Assembly (NCBI GenBank): GCA_001599915.1
Contig: BCIG01000015.1
Coordinates: 310,001 to 374,000 of the forward strand
Direction: 5' to 3'
DNA length: 64,000 nucleotides
Origin: Symbiotaphrina buchneri
Lineage: Eukaryota > Ascomycota > Symbiotaphrinales > Symbiotaphrinaceae
In this document: positions 12,549 through 22,954 of the stretch, piece after piece
Position numbering within the stretch: position 1 is the stretch's first letter
How the letters are laid out: each line of letters opens with the position of its first letter
Notes under the pieces: model-generated
Told to the model about the DNA's origin: nothing
The model's input: only the letters and a program-made list of their open reading frames with translations
The model's database searches: none
Translations under genes and position numbers: made by a program

Positions 12549-15278
12549 ATGTCTCTGCATGGCGAAGAGGGCAGAAAGCAGCAACTGATTGATAGCATCA
12601 TGCAGAGCGAAATTCAAGCACAGTTCCCTAATATTGATCCAGTACTATCGGACTACTCGATAGGATATCTCAATCATGCGTCTCATAGTGGCTTCACCGC
12701 GGAGCGGGATCCTAGCGCACCTTCGGCGCTTGAGGAAGCTATCTCTACCGTTACTGCGTTGCTGATATCGGCATCAGGAGACTCTACGCAGGAGAATGAA
12801 ACAGCAGTGCGCAATCTTGTGGAGAGATTTGTCTCCAAATTGAGCACTTCCGATGGTGCCGGTCCGGAAAGGCGGCAGATGGCTACGACTGCTCGAAGAT
12901 TGGACAAGACGATACATGTCGGATCTCAACGTAATATGTCTTCTACCTTGGGCTTGATCGGTGGTGGAGTCGACTTGGAGTCAGCAAACTCCCGCAAAGT
13001 AGAGTCACGGGTCGATAAGAAGAAGCTGGAGAAGGCGGAAAGGAAGATCAGGGCCAAGCAGGACAAGAAGGTCATGAAGAACGTGGAATATGAAGCATCC
13101 AGATTGCTCGATCAACCAGACGAAACACTCTCATACGAGGAATTCTTCATGGCTGTCAATCCATTGCAACTGGGTTCTGAAAGCAGCACAAAGAGCAAAG
13201 ATATCAAGGTGGACGGAATCGACATATCGATTGGTGGAAAACGGATACTGAGCAACACCTCATTGACGCTAGCATACGGAAGGAGATATGGTCTGGTCGG
13301 GCAGAACGGTATAGGAAAGAGTACCCTCCTTCGAGCGCTCAGCCGAAGAGAAGTCGCGATCCCTACACATATTTCTATTCTTCATGTCGAACAGGAGGTA
13401 TGCTGCTTGCTGCTATCATGACAGAGTCACGTATTGATTGTACGCAACCAGATCACAGGAGACGACACGCCTGCCTTACAAGCAGTATTGGATGCGGATG
13501 TTTGGCGCAAACATCTTCTCGCTGAGCAAGATGTAAGAACTCGAACCCTTTAATCTGCGCGTGCACGCTGACCCTTCCGTCAAGAAAATCAGCAGGCAGC
13601 TGGCAGAGCTTGAGGCCCAACGCTCGTCCATGGCAGACACATCAGCGGAAGCCCAGGCTCTCGACAAAGAAAGAGAGGGACTCGATACTACATTGAGTGA
13701 TATTCATTCCAAACTTTCTGAAATGGAATCGGATAAGGCGGAGTCTCGCGCTGCCACCATTCTAGCAGGACTCGGATTTTCCCCGGAGCGTCAGCAATTC
13801 GCAACCAAGACCTTTTCCGGAGGTTGGAGGATGAGACTTGCGCTTGCGCGAGCTTTGTTTTGTGAACCAGACCTGCTCCTGCTCGATGGTATGTCATCTT
13901 CGTTTTTTAATCTCTCCCGTTACTGATATTTACTCTACAGAACCGTCGAACATGTTGGATGTCCCTTCGATTACCTTCTTGTCAAACTATCTTCAGGGCT
14001 ATCCTAGCACAGTACTTGTAGTCTCCCACGACCGTGCCTTCTTGAATGAAGTCGCTACAGATATCATACATCAACATTCAGAGCGCCTAGATTATTACAA
14101 GGGTGCGAACTTCGGTAAGAAATTCATGGCCCCCCATGTAAACAGGGCTTATATGGTCAGAATCATTCTACAACACCAAGGAGGAACGGCGGAAGAGTGC
14201 CAAGCGGGAATACGAGAATCAAATGGCGCAAAGAGCCCATTTACAAGGTGACATTTGCCTCAGTCCCGCCGTGGAAATGCAGTCGTAACTGAGTTTGACA
14301 TCTAGCATTCATCGACAAGTTCCGATACAACGCTGCCAAATCCTCAGAAGCACAATCACGGATCAAGAAACTCGAGAAAATGCCTGTCTTGGAAGCACCA
14401 GAGAGCGAGTATACAGTGCACTTTAAGTTCCCAGATGTGGAAAAGCTCTCTCCACCCATCATCCAGATGAGTGGTGTATCATTTGGTTACACTCCCGACA
14501 AGCCACTCTTAAGAAACGTGGACCTAGACGTGCAGGTGAGCTCGTGATCGCGATTAGAGGCCCGTCCGAAGTGGACCCAGCTAATTCGTGTAGCTTGATT
14601 CACGGATAGGCATTGTAGGCCCAAATGGTGCAGGTAAAACTACTGTTCTGAAACTGCTCATCGGCCAGCTGCAACCCTCAAAGGGACTGTATGTCAACTC
14701 GTTCGATCCGCGAATCACCAAGCTAACCTTTCAAAGGATCTCTCAGAATCCCCGGCTGAGGATCGGGTTCTTCGCTCAGCATCATGTAGACGCTCTAGAT
14801 CTCAACGACAGCGCTGTAGGATTTATGTCGAAGAAATTCCCCGGCAAGTCTGATGAAGAATACCGAAGGCACCTCGGAGCGTTAGTATCCCCCTGCTCAT
14901 TCCCTCTTCAGTCCTGACTTGTGCAGTTTCGGTATTACCGGCATGACAGGCCTGCAGAAGATGTTCGTTTTGTCTGGAGGGCAGAAGTCTCGTGTAGCGT
15001 TTGCCTGCCTTTCGATGACTAACCCACACATCCTGGTACTCGACGAACCGTCTAATCATCTCGATATCGAGGCCATGGATGCTTTGGCAACGGCGTTACA
15101 GAAGTTCCAAGGTGGTGTTCTGATGGTGAGTCACGACGTCACAATGCTCCAGACAGTCTGCAACAGTCTATGGGTCTGCGACAATGGGACCGTCGAGAAA
15201 TTCCCTGGCGACGTCAATGCCTACAAGAAGCGCATCACGAGTCAGGCGAACGAAGCAGGGGTCGTCGCAAAACACTGA
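12549..15278 (+). CDS. gcn20: GCN20-type ABCF ATPase
   Basis: Nine exons: 12549-13397, 13452-13532, 13585-13888, 13941-14114, 14161-14247, 14306-14535, 14594-14688, 14737-14880, 14927-15278. They give about 771 residues, close to yeast Gcn20. Two ATP-binding cassettes without membrane segments: first Walker [10 protein letters not shown] (251-259), signature [14 protein letters not shown], Walker B LLLLDEPSN; second Walker [10 protein letters not shown] (about 584-592), signature [12 protein letters not shown], Walker [16 protein letters not shown] charged Lys-rich linker precedes the first cassette. In yeast Gcn20 works with Gcn1 on the ribosome to activate the eIF2alpha kinase Gcn2 on amino-acid starvation; that role is family knowledge. 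The first cassette has EPSNMLD instead of EPTNHLD, a conservative departure. The upstream region is long (2.4 kb) and repeat-bearing. All splice phases agree. Confidence 0.95.
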
Positions 15279-15408
15279 TGTATTATTTGTTCATAAGCAT
15301 CCGCAGTACGCGGCGAGGTCGGCTGGCGTTGCAGGAGCCTTCGTTATTGGTAGTTTAGATGAAAGCCTAACTGGCCATGACTGAACCTTGACGGCTTCAC
15401 ATTGTCTA

Positions 15409-18400
15409 TTATATCAATGCCATCTTGATCTTCCTTTTACCTGTAGACTCTTCCTTTTCATCGCTGATCTTCACGGTGATCTTTTGGAACAACTCGATCC
15501 TGACGTGGGCCGACCCCTGTGTCATCAGGACATAGTTATCAGCGTCAAAGATCCCCTCCGGCTCCGTTACACCCAAGTCCTTCAACCTGATCAACCCTTC
15601 AATGCCGAATCTGGGCACAAACACCACGAAACCGTTGGAGAACACTTTCATGACGAATCCTTCCTCCTCGATGATCCGTCCTTTCAATGCCTGACCGACA
15701 TAATATTCGATGCTTGCACGGCCTGCCATTTGAGCATTCCGATGACGGACATTGATATTCTTGCAGATGGCTTCCAGCTTCCCCTTACTGTGAAGACCTA
15801 GGTCTAAAGGTTCGAAGTCTATTGCTGCGGCCAGCTGTCGATGAGCGACGAGATCCGCGTACCGGCGAATTGGGCTGGTAAAATGGGTGTAGATCTCGCT
15901 TGCTAAGCCATAATGACGGAACTCAGGATAGGCTTGGGTGCCGGAGCAGAAATACTCGGCGGACATCATACATCGTGTTGCCATGATCCGAACCAATGTG
16001 TTGGAGAAGGGTTCCGACGGATCGACGCAGTTGTCCAAGGAGTCAGCGAGGGCCTTTGAACTTTCCGTTCGGAGCTCAAGCCCGCGCTTGACCTTGAGCT
16101 GGTTCGCTAACTCCTCGAAGTTTGTCCTTGGTGGAGCTGCGTGACGCCGGAGCATTGCTGTCTGAGGGAAGGCGTCATATATCTTGCCGGCCACAGTAAT
16201 GTTTGCGAGAAGCATGAACTCCTCTACCAAGGAATTTGTGTCCAAAAGCTGCTTAGTCTGCACGTCGACGGGATCTGATGTTTCGGATTCAGCCTGCACT
16301 TTCACTTCGGGACTGGCCAAGTTCAAAGCGCCTGCGTCCATCCGCTTCTTCCGCAGCTTTTTAGACAACACCAGTAATGTCCGCATACCATTGGTCAGAT
16401 CATCGGTTTGTGACTTGTCATCAATCCGGAGTTGTGCCTGTTCGTAGCTGAAAGCCTCTCTTGAGCGGATGACAGACTTCGTGAAAGTCGATTTCACGAC
16501 CTCGGCCTCAGGCGTAATCTCCCATATCACTGAGAAGGCGTACCGCTCGACGTAAGGTTTCAAGGAGCAAAGGTCAGTTCCCAGTAGCATTGGGAGCATG
16601 TCAATCCTTTTGTCCACCAGATACACGGTAGTACCCCTCATGCTTGCCTCCGTATCCATCGCGTTATTGGGCTTTACGAAGTGGGACACATCTGCGATGT
16701 GGACCCCGACCTCAAAATTGCCGTTGCTCAAGGGACGAGCGTGCAACGCATCATCGATATCCTGACAGTTTGGTGGATCAATGCTGCAGATGAGTAACTC
16801 TCGCAGATCTCGCCGGCCCCTCCAACCCGGATCGTCCAGGCTCGCGGGTACCTTCCAATCGTGACCTTCAGCAGGCAGACAATCGAGAACGGACTTCGGA
16901 AAAGGTCGATATTGGACATCATACTCAAGCAGCAAAGCTTCAGTCTCTGCTCCTTGAGACTCGAGCTCACCCAAAGAGCGGACAAAATGCCCCACCGGAT
17001 ATCTAGATTCGCGATCCCAAGAATCGATCGTGACAAGAACGCGCTTACCCACAATCTCTCCAGCTTGCCTTGTCCGGATTCGTATCTTTGGTATCCTTTT
17101 GTCCATCGGAATGAGGAAAACAGTCTGCTGCTTGCGGCCTTGCTGGACTGACAAGCTCATCGATCCAGTATCGACATGACCAACATATTGACGCCAATTG
17201 CGTTTCACAACACCAACCACGCGTGCCGTAGGTTGGGGTCGGCCTTCTATGCTTTTGCTCTGGGTCTTCTTCACCTCCTCCTGCAGGGCACGTCTCTCTT
17301 GTTCTGTGACCACAGCTTCCGCCTCGTCAGTCTCAGCATTTTCATCTTTATTCAGCGTCTCTTCCTCGATAATTTTCGAAGAGGGAGCTTTCCATTGGTC
17401 CTTCGGTAGAACCTCAACTACAACCACATCGCCTTGCACTGCGCGGTTGATGTTTTCCCGGCCGAGGACCGGAAGTGACTTCTCGAAGGCAGGCACATGT
17501 ACCGAGCCCTCCAAAAAGTTATATGGCGACACGTTGAAGATGCCCTGATGAAGCGTCCCAGCTTTAACTCCGGTCATCATCTTTGACAAGGAAAAGTACT
17601 CCGGATAGAGCAGGTCAGGCTTGGAGGCTTTCGATTCCACATCTTGTCTTGAAGCGTTGACCATATCTAGAAGACGGTCTGCATCGTCAAGACCCCGAAC
17701 ATACTCTGCTAGTGAGCTTGCAGTAAGCCGGTCCTCCAATGCTTTTTTCAAACAGTCTCTGTCATCACTGAGAAGTACAATTGTCGGGCAATTCTTTTTG
17801 CTTCCGGAAGCCTTGGTTGCCTGCTGCAAATGTTCCGAATACCAGCTCACCGCACGCCTCACGGCGCGGTCGTTGCGATCATTGATCGTCTCTCCCTGTA
17901 TTCTGTTGACATATGTCTCCAGTCTGAAGTCATTAAAGAAAACATAGAAGCGCTTTTCCTCGCTCTTGGTCAGCCCAATCAGGCGGTTGTAGAGAGGTAG
18001 CGATCGATTCCTCAGTGCTTCAAGGACAGTCTGCAAGACTATGACATCGTAGAAGGCTGACGTCTCCTCGAAGAGGTCGAGGCCGTTGAGAAATGCATTC
18101 GTATCTGGAATCAGATAGTGGCCGTTTGGGAACTTCTTTGTGCCCGCAGGCCTGTCTGACAGGACGAAAGGAGAAACTGTGACCAGGACTTAGCAGCTGA
18201 ATGTTGCGAGCCATTAAAATTTCATACCGTTTCCTTGAGCATCCGCAGGGGCAGAAGAGAGGCAAGCAGAGCAAAGCTTCGATGAACAAGGTATGTCCTG
18301 CCTGAGATATACCTCTCGGACTATTTTCTGAACTTTTCCGCTGCGCGTGGACCTAACAAAGACCTTGCTGGAAATATTTGACGCGAATGGATCAGTATCC

Positions 18401-18423
18401 AGCGCTCGTTTAAGACTCGTCAT
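15409..18423 (-). CDS. dis3: DIS3/RRP44, catalytic subunit of the RNA exosome
   Basis: Two exons, 18423-18228 and 18176-15409, about 987 residues, matching the usual length of Dis3. Order of domains: an N-terminal Cys-containing segment (CSSKLCSAC, the CR3 region), a PIN endonuclease domain starting at YLIPDTNAF with acidic Asp near residue 90 and LLSDDRD at about 201-206, cold-shock/OB domains, the RNB 3'-5' exonuclease domain with SIDPPNCQDIDDA (catalytic Asps at about 532-541), and a C-terminal S1 domain. The protein degrades and trims RNAs in nucleus and cytoplasm as part of the ten- or eleven-subunit exosome. It is transcribed divergently from V-ATPase subunit H, with only about 270 bases between the two start codons. 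Its 3' end faces that of GCN20 130 bases away. No damage seen. Confidence 0.97.
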
Positions 18424-18693
18424 GTCCGCGGGCGATGGAGCAAGGATATTCCAGCTCAAGCAGTCCCTGTGACGAGACTGCGACAATTGAGATGAAGGGC
18501 TCTGAGTTTGTCGATTTTCTGGTGGGTGAGCGTGAGCGTGCGCTGATGGTCGACGGAGCTTGCCGAACTGCTGGCGCATCGTCGACCCAATGACGACGAG
18601 CACCACCGGAGAGGCTCACCATGTCTGGAGCCGCCGTCTGATAGAGCGAGCGCAACCCACTCTCTGCATCCAAGAGGCCAATTCAGCTGCATC
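18424..18693. promoter_or_regulatory. short bidirectional promoter region DIS3 / VMA13
   Basis: Only 270 bases separate the divergent start codons of DIS3 and V-ATPase subunit H, so both promoters and leaders must share this stretch. No individual transcription-factor site is claimed. Confidence 0.6.
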
Positions 18694-20259
18694 ATGTCTC
18701 TTGATCCTCCACCTTACCTCTTTTCCCTCCAGAATAACATCCGAGCCAGGCCTGTGGCATGGGAAGGCGCAGTGCGAGCTGGGCACATCACTGATGGTCA
18801 GCTGAAAAAGATCAAGGCAGTTGATAAAGTTCGAAAAGAGCAGCGAAAGCAAACAGTCGAAGGAGATCTAGATGGCTACTGTACGCTGCTCCTAGGCAGT
18901 CCAAACGAGAAGGGAGTATTGGAGTCGGCGGGCAGGAAAGACGATGTGCTGCAGTATATTCTTGTGCTGGCGGGGGATCTGATTGCTGGTAACCTCAACT
19001 TATTTCGTTGAGCACTCTTACAAAGTGCTCCCCTTCCAGGCGTTTAGGCTGATTCAATTTCTTCCGCAGATGTACCCCAACTGGGTCCCGCTCTCGTCGC
19101 GCACCCTAATCCGTACAAACCTTTTTTGCACCTGCTCCGGCAGTCACGCGCAGAGGATCCAATCCCTCTGCTCACAGCCTGCGTTCTGACCAGCCTGCTA
19201 TCAAAGTCCCTGGCCATTCGCAAACCCACTACAGAAACGGAAGACGCCCTTTCCAAGCTATATGCCCACCTGTCCAGCCTAGCTAAAAGCTCAGACAGTG
19301 GTCTACAGGATATTGCCATTCAAGAGTACTCGACTTTGCTCTGCACCAAGAGGTCACGAGAGATCTTCTGGGAGCAGAAAGACCAAACGGTGTCACCTTT
19401 GATAGATGTCCTGCGGACTGCCGCAGGCACGCCGAGAGACGCTGACTCCACTTTATGGAGCGGATCAACCAGCATACGTAGTGTACCCGAACTTGGATTA
19501 GCTGGGGGAGTCGGCCTGCAGCTTCTGTACCATGTGCTGCTGGTGCTATGGCAGCTTAGCTTCGAAGGAGAGCTCGTCGGGGATGGACTACAGGAGTGAG
19601 TACCCGACGGTTCATATGGCTCATGTCCGAACTGACTTTGAGCAAGCGAGCATGATATCATTCCTTTATATTGCCATCTACTACGCCTATCACCTAAGGA
19701 GAAAACCACTCGGCTCCTGATCTCAACCTTACGCAATCTTCTCGGCAGCAATCAATCCAGTCTCCTTCCTGCCGCTGTCCTTGCACGCCTTCCAGCACTT
19801 CTGCAGAATCTCCAGGGCCGGCACCTCACTGACCCCGATCTTCTAGAAGACCTCCAGGCTCTCAACGACATGTTGGATGAATATCAACAGACGCGCACCA
19901 CCTTTGACGAATACGCCGCCGAGGTGCATTCGGGCCATCTGCGTTGGTCACCACCCCACCGCAAAGATGTCTTCTGGCGGGAGAATGCACGCCGGATTCT
20001 GGAGGAAAACAAGGGTGAACTCCCGCGGGAGCTAGCAAAGATTATGGCCAAGCCGTGGGACCAGGACAAGCAGGTCCTTGCCATTGCCTGCAATGATATT
20101 GGCTGTCTGGTCAAGGAAGTGCCGGAGAAAAGAAGCCAGCTGGAGAAGCTTGGCCTAAAAGGCAGAGTGATGGAGTTGATGGCAGACAGGGATGAATCCG
20201 TCAGGTATGAGGCATTGAAGGCAGTGGGGGGGTGGTTGCGCTACAGTTTTGATGGTTAG
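18694..20259 (+). CDS. vma13: V-type proton ATPase subunit H
   Basis: Three exons, 18694-18988, 19070-19595 and 19647-20259, give about 477 residues, the size of yeast Vma13. The fold is an armadillo-like stack of helices. Diagnostic parts are the N-terminal helices (PVAWEGAVRAGHITDGQL), HDIIPLYCHLLRLSPKEKTTRL at the start of exon 3, and the C-terminal domain LRWSPPHRKDVFWRENARR, also conserved in the family. Subunit H joins the peripheral V1 sector to the V0 membrane sector, is needed for proton pumping into vacuoles, and inhibits free V1. The third exon continues in a different frame from the longest overlapping open frame, which was checked through the splice at 19595/19647. No oddities in sequence. 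Confidence 0.95.
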
Positions 20260-20659
20260 GCTTGCTTCTTTGCTTGTACAGAACAAACTCGATACAGATA
20301 TGGAGGCATAAGGACTGTACTCCACAGCCGTCTTTGTTGCGAGTCTTGCGGCCGCTTGCACCATTCTGGAAATAGAGGGCTCAAATCCGTCACTTGTCCC
20401 CGGCTGCGCCGCATCAGTTTTAGTGTTCTCTGTATACCTCGTCGTCAAAGTCGAGTCAATCGACCTGGAATGTACCTAGAAAAAGCGGGTATCGCTATGT
20501 ACTATGTCGGGGCTCCGTTGCTCACCAACTCCCCATTGCATTACCCTTGTCCAATACGCCAACCTAGACCCGTCCGTATCCTGGTATGATACCGTAGAAA
20601 GAAACTACTCGCGACCAGTCTTACACGTCCTCGTGGACGAATCGAGTAAGCAGGTCACG
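20260..20659. other. intergenic between convergent genes
   Basis: 400 bases between the 3' ends of VMA13 (+) and the glutaredoxin gene (-). No convincing coding frame or structured element seen; presumably the two 3' untranslated regions. Confidence 0.4.
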
Positions 20660-21545
20660 TCAGACCTCCTGAATAACCTTGGAGGCTTCCATCAGCCTCT
20701 TCCCGCCAAACTTCTTCAGCGTCTCGGTCATTGTGCCGCGCTCGTCCAGTTCTTGCATGTCATCTCCCCCTCCGATGCTCTTTCCATTGACGAGGACGTT
20801 AGGTACTGTCCTCCTGCCAGTGGTCTTCTCCAAAGCGGCTTGTAGCTGGTGACCCAGAGGATGCTGGTCCAGTTCAACCACAAAAGGAGCCGGCACTATC
20901 TTGTACCTCTCCAGTAGAATCATTTTAGCTTTCGCTGAATAAGGACAGTATGACTTGGAGAATATGATGACTGCATCCCGCATTAGTTGCTGGAGGCTCT
21001 CCGTATAAAAGGGACGTACTTGGGCTCCTCTTCAGTATGCTGTTCAGCTCGACCTCAGCTTCGTGCTCTTCCTTTGTGGGAACCTTGGGTGGAGCTCCGG
21101 GGCCTGCCTCGTCCTTCACGACCGCCTGTCCAGCGCCAACTGTCCCAGCCTTCAGCTTGGTCCCGGGAAGTTCTTCGCCGTCCGCCGAAAGCTTCGTTGT
21201 ACGGGCGCTTGACACTACGGCCGGCTTCAGATCGGCCGGTGGGGGTGCTTTTGCGTCCGCAGCTTTCTTTGCCGCATTCTCTGCGTCCTTGAGGCGTGCG
21301 CCGATCCCAGGGTCATTAGTCTCGAGATTGGGGCCTGTGGCCTTCTCCTCCATCTTCTTGAGCGTCCGGGCATAGAAGTCCTGTGAATGTGCACGGCGCG
21401 CATCGGCCTTGGCGGAGCATCAGAAGTGATCAGCCTCCCGCTCAGTCTTACAAGGAGTATGGGTTCCTACGGTGTAGTAAAAAATCATAAAGACCGCTAG
21501 CCCCACGAGGACGATCAGGGCTCTCATGCGCCGACTGGAGGGCAT
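20660..21545 (-). CDS. membrane-anchored glutaredoxin (Grx6/Grx7 type)
   Basis: Exons 21545-21471, 21407-21020 and 20970-20660 give about 257 residues. The N terminus is a short basic stretch followed by a single membrane segment (ALIVLVGLAVFMIFYY), a signal anchor. A charged Ala/Lys/Pro-rich stem of about 120 residues follows, then a glutaredoxin domain: KRSPIIIFSKSYCPYSAKAK with the active site CPYS, then RRTVPNVLVNGKSIGGGDD with the cis-Pro and glutathione-binding GG. Yeast Grx6 and Grx7 have the same plan and act in the early secretory pathway on glutathionylated thiols; location here is inferred from that. The active site has Ser in the second Cys position, so a monothiol mechanism is expected, as in Grx6/7. 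The small second intron (49 nt) was placed so that LKRSP joins IIIFSKS. Confidence 0.88.
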
Positions 21546-21933
21546 GATGTCCGGCTCTGCAGATAATGGCAGGCACGAATGGCCAGGGAATGGGGGGATT
21601 ACTGCCTGAAGGGTGATTGTACGCCCAAGCAGAATATCGCCCCTTGCCTTTTCTCTCAGAGATTGAAAGGTAAAATATGTGGTCGGGCAGAATGATAGAG
21701 ATAAATGCGAGGGATAGAGGTGCTTGAGTGAAGCAGGAGAGAAAGGAAGGATCGCAGGTCCGGATACCCTAGGCCTAAGTAAGGAACGGAATTCGGCTCT
21801 GGCTTCGATTGGCGCACGTCGAAAAGCGCCGAGATGAGATGCGTAAATAATGCGATGTCGATTACGATACGGCAAGGAACGGTATGCGGGACGCGGGCGG
21901 TCAGTAAGGTAGTCCAGTCAGGGGTCAGTCAAA

Positions 21934-21970
<37 letters not shown>

Positions 21971-21971
21971 A
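21934..21971. repeat. tandem hexamer (CAGGCA)n microsatellite
   Basis: Six consecutive perfect copies of CAGGCA followed by a partial copy, in the promoter side of the glutaredoxin gene. Likely length-variable between strains. Confidence 0.9.
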
Positions 21972-22065
21972 GTTGCAACAAGCGCGAGTCGTGCACGAGC
22001 GAGACATGCATTTCAACCATTGATCACCTTACGCAATATCCGTCTCATTATTAATATCAGTATCT

Positions 22066-22140
22066 AATACCTTAGGGACCTTAGCAATGCTGCCCTTAGC
22101 TCAGTGAGGCAGGTACCTTAAGGTAGATACCTTACGCAGG
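22066..22140. repeat. CCTAAGGTA/GGTACC-type tract
   Basis: Contains ATACCTTAGGG, then CAGGTACCTTAAGGTAGATACCTTACG, with nested palindromes (GGTACC, CCTTAAGG). Same family as the tract at 11999. Confidence 0.6.
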
Positions 22141-22954
22141 GTATTTTAGATACACGTACCGTGATGTTAAGGTATGTATCCATAAGCCGAAGCGACCCAC
22201 CTTCCTTTGACAGTGACATTTTGCTAAAGTGGACTAAAGAGCATAAATCTCCACGGATCCACGGATCCGCGGCACCAAGACATGGGGTACGTTCGTTAGT
22301 AATTATTGAGATGGTTTGGTGCATGTGCGTTTTGGAATACGAGCTCGACAGGTTCTTCTACTCTGTACTCTACGAACTACTCGTACGAACTAAACTCACT
22401 CTTAGCTAAAAATGCCCCCGCCTGGCTCTTGGCATCACGCCGCCTACTTCCTCGCACTGACTCGTGTACGGTAGGTCGCACAATGGAAACCCCAAGTGAC
22501 AACAGTGAATAGCTACCTCAGGTAATGCAAAACCGCCGGTGTATATGAGCTGCATCACTTCCACCGACCCGTCATGCTACTCGCAATCGCACCTGATAGC
22601 CTAGCCGTTCACCGCCAATCTCCAAGGCGACATGTCGGTGTGCTCGCACCCATGGTTGTTGTGCAACACGGGGTCATCTGCAATCGTCCATAGGTGATGC
22701 GGTTGAACATTAGGCTAGCAGTACCAGCTCAGATAGCATACCAGAACCGATGCGAGCTTTCGATGAAGAGCAAAGTCCTAGTAGTTCCAGAACACCGTTA
22801 CTCCGCCGAATGAAGCGCCGTTCAGACCCCCTGTACTCCAAAGACATACAGCCCCTGACACCCTTGGCAGAAACGCCCCCGAACCTCCGAGTGTACAGCA
22901 CATAAGAGACAAAAAAGCGCGGACGTCACGCCCTCAGAAATTCCCAGAGCTCTT

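Larger units (their letters stand above)
21546..22954. other. 1.4-kb intergenic region with hexamer repeat and CCTAAGGTA-type tract
   Basis: Lies upstream of the glutaredoxin gene and downstream of the alpha/beta hydrolase gene, both on the minus strand. It contains a short CAGGCA tandem repeat and a GGTACC/CCTTAAGG tract (separate entries). No coding frame is convincing. Confidence 0.45.
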
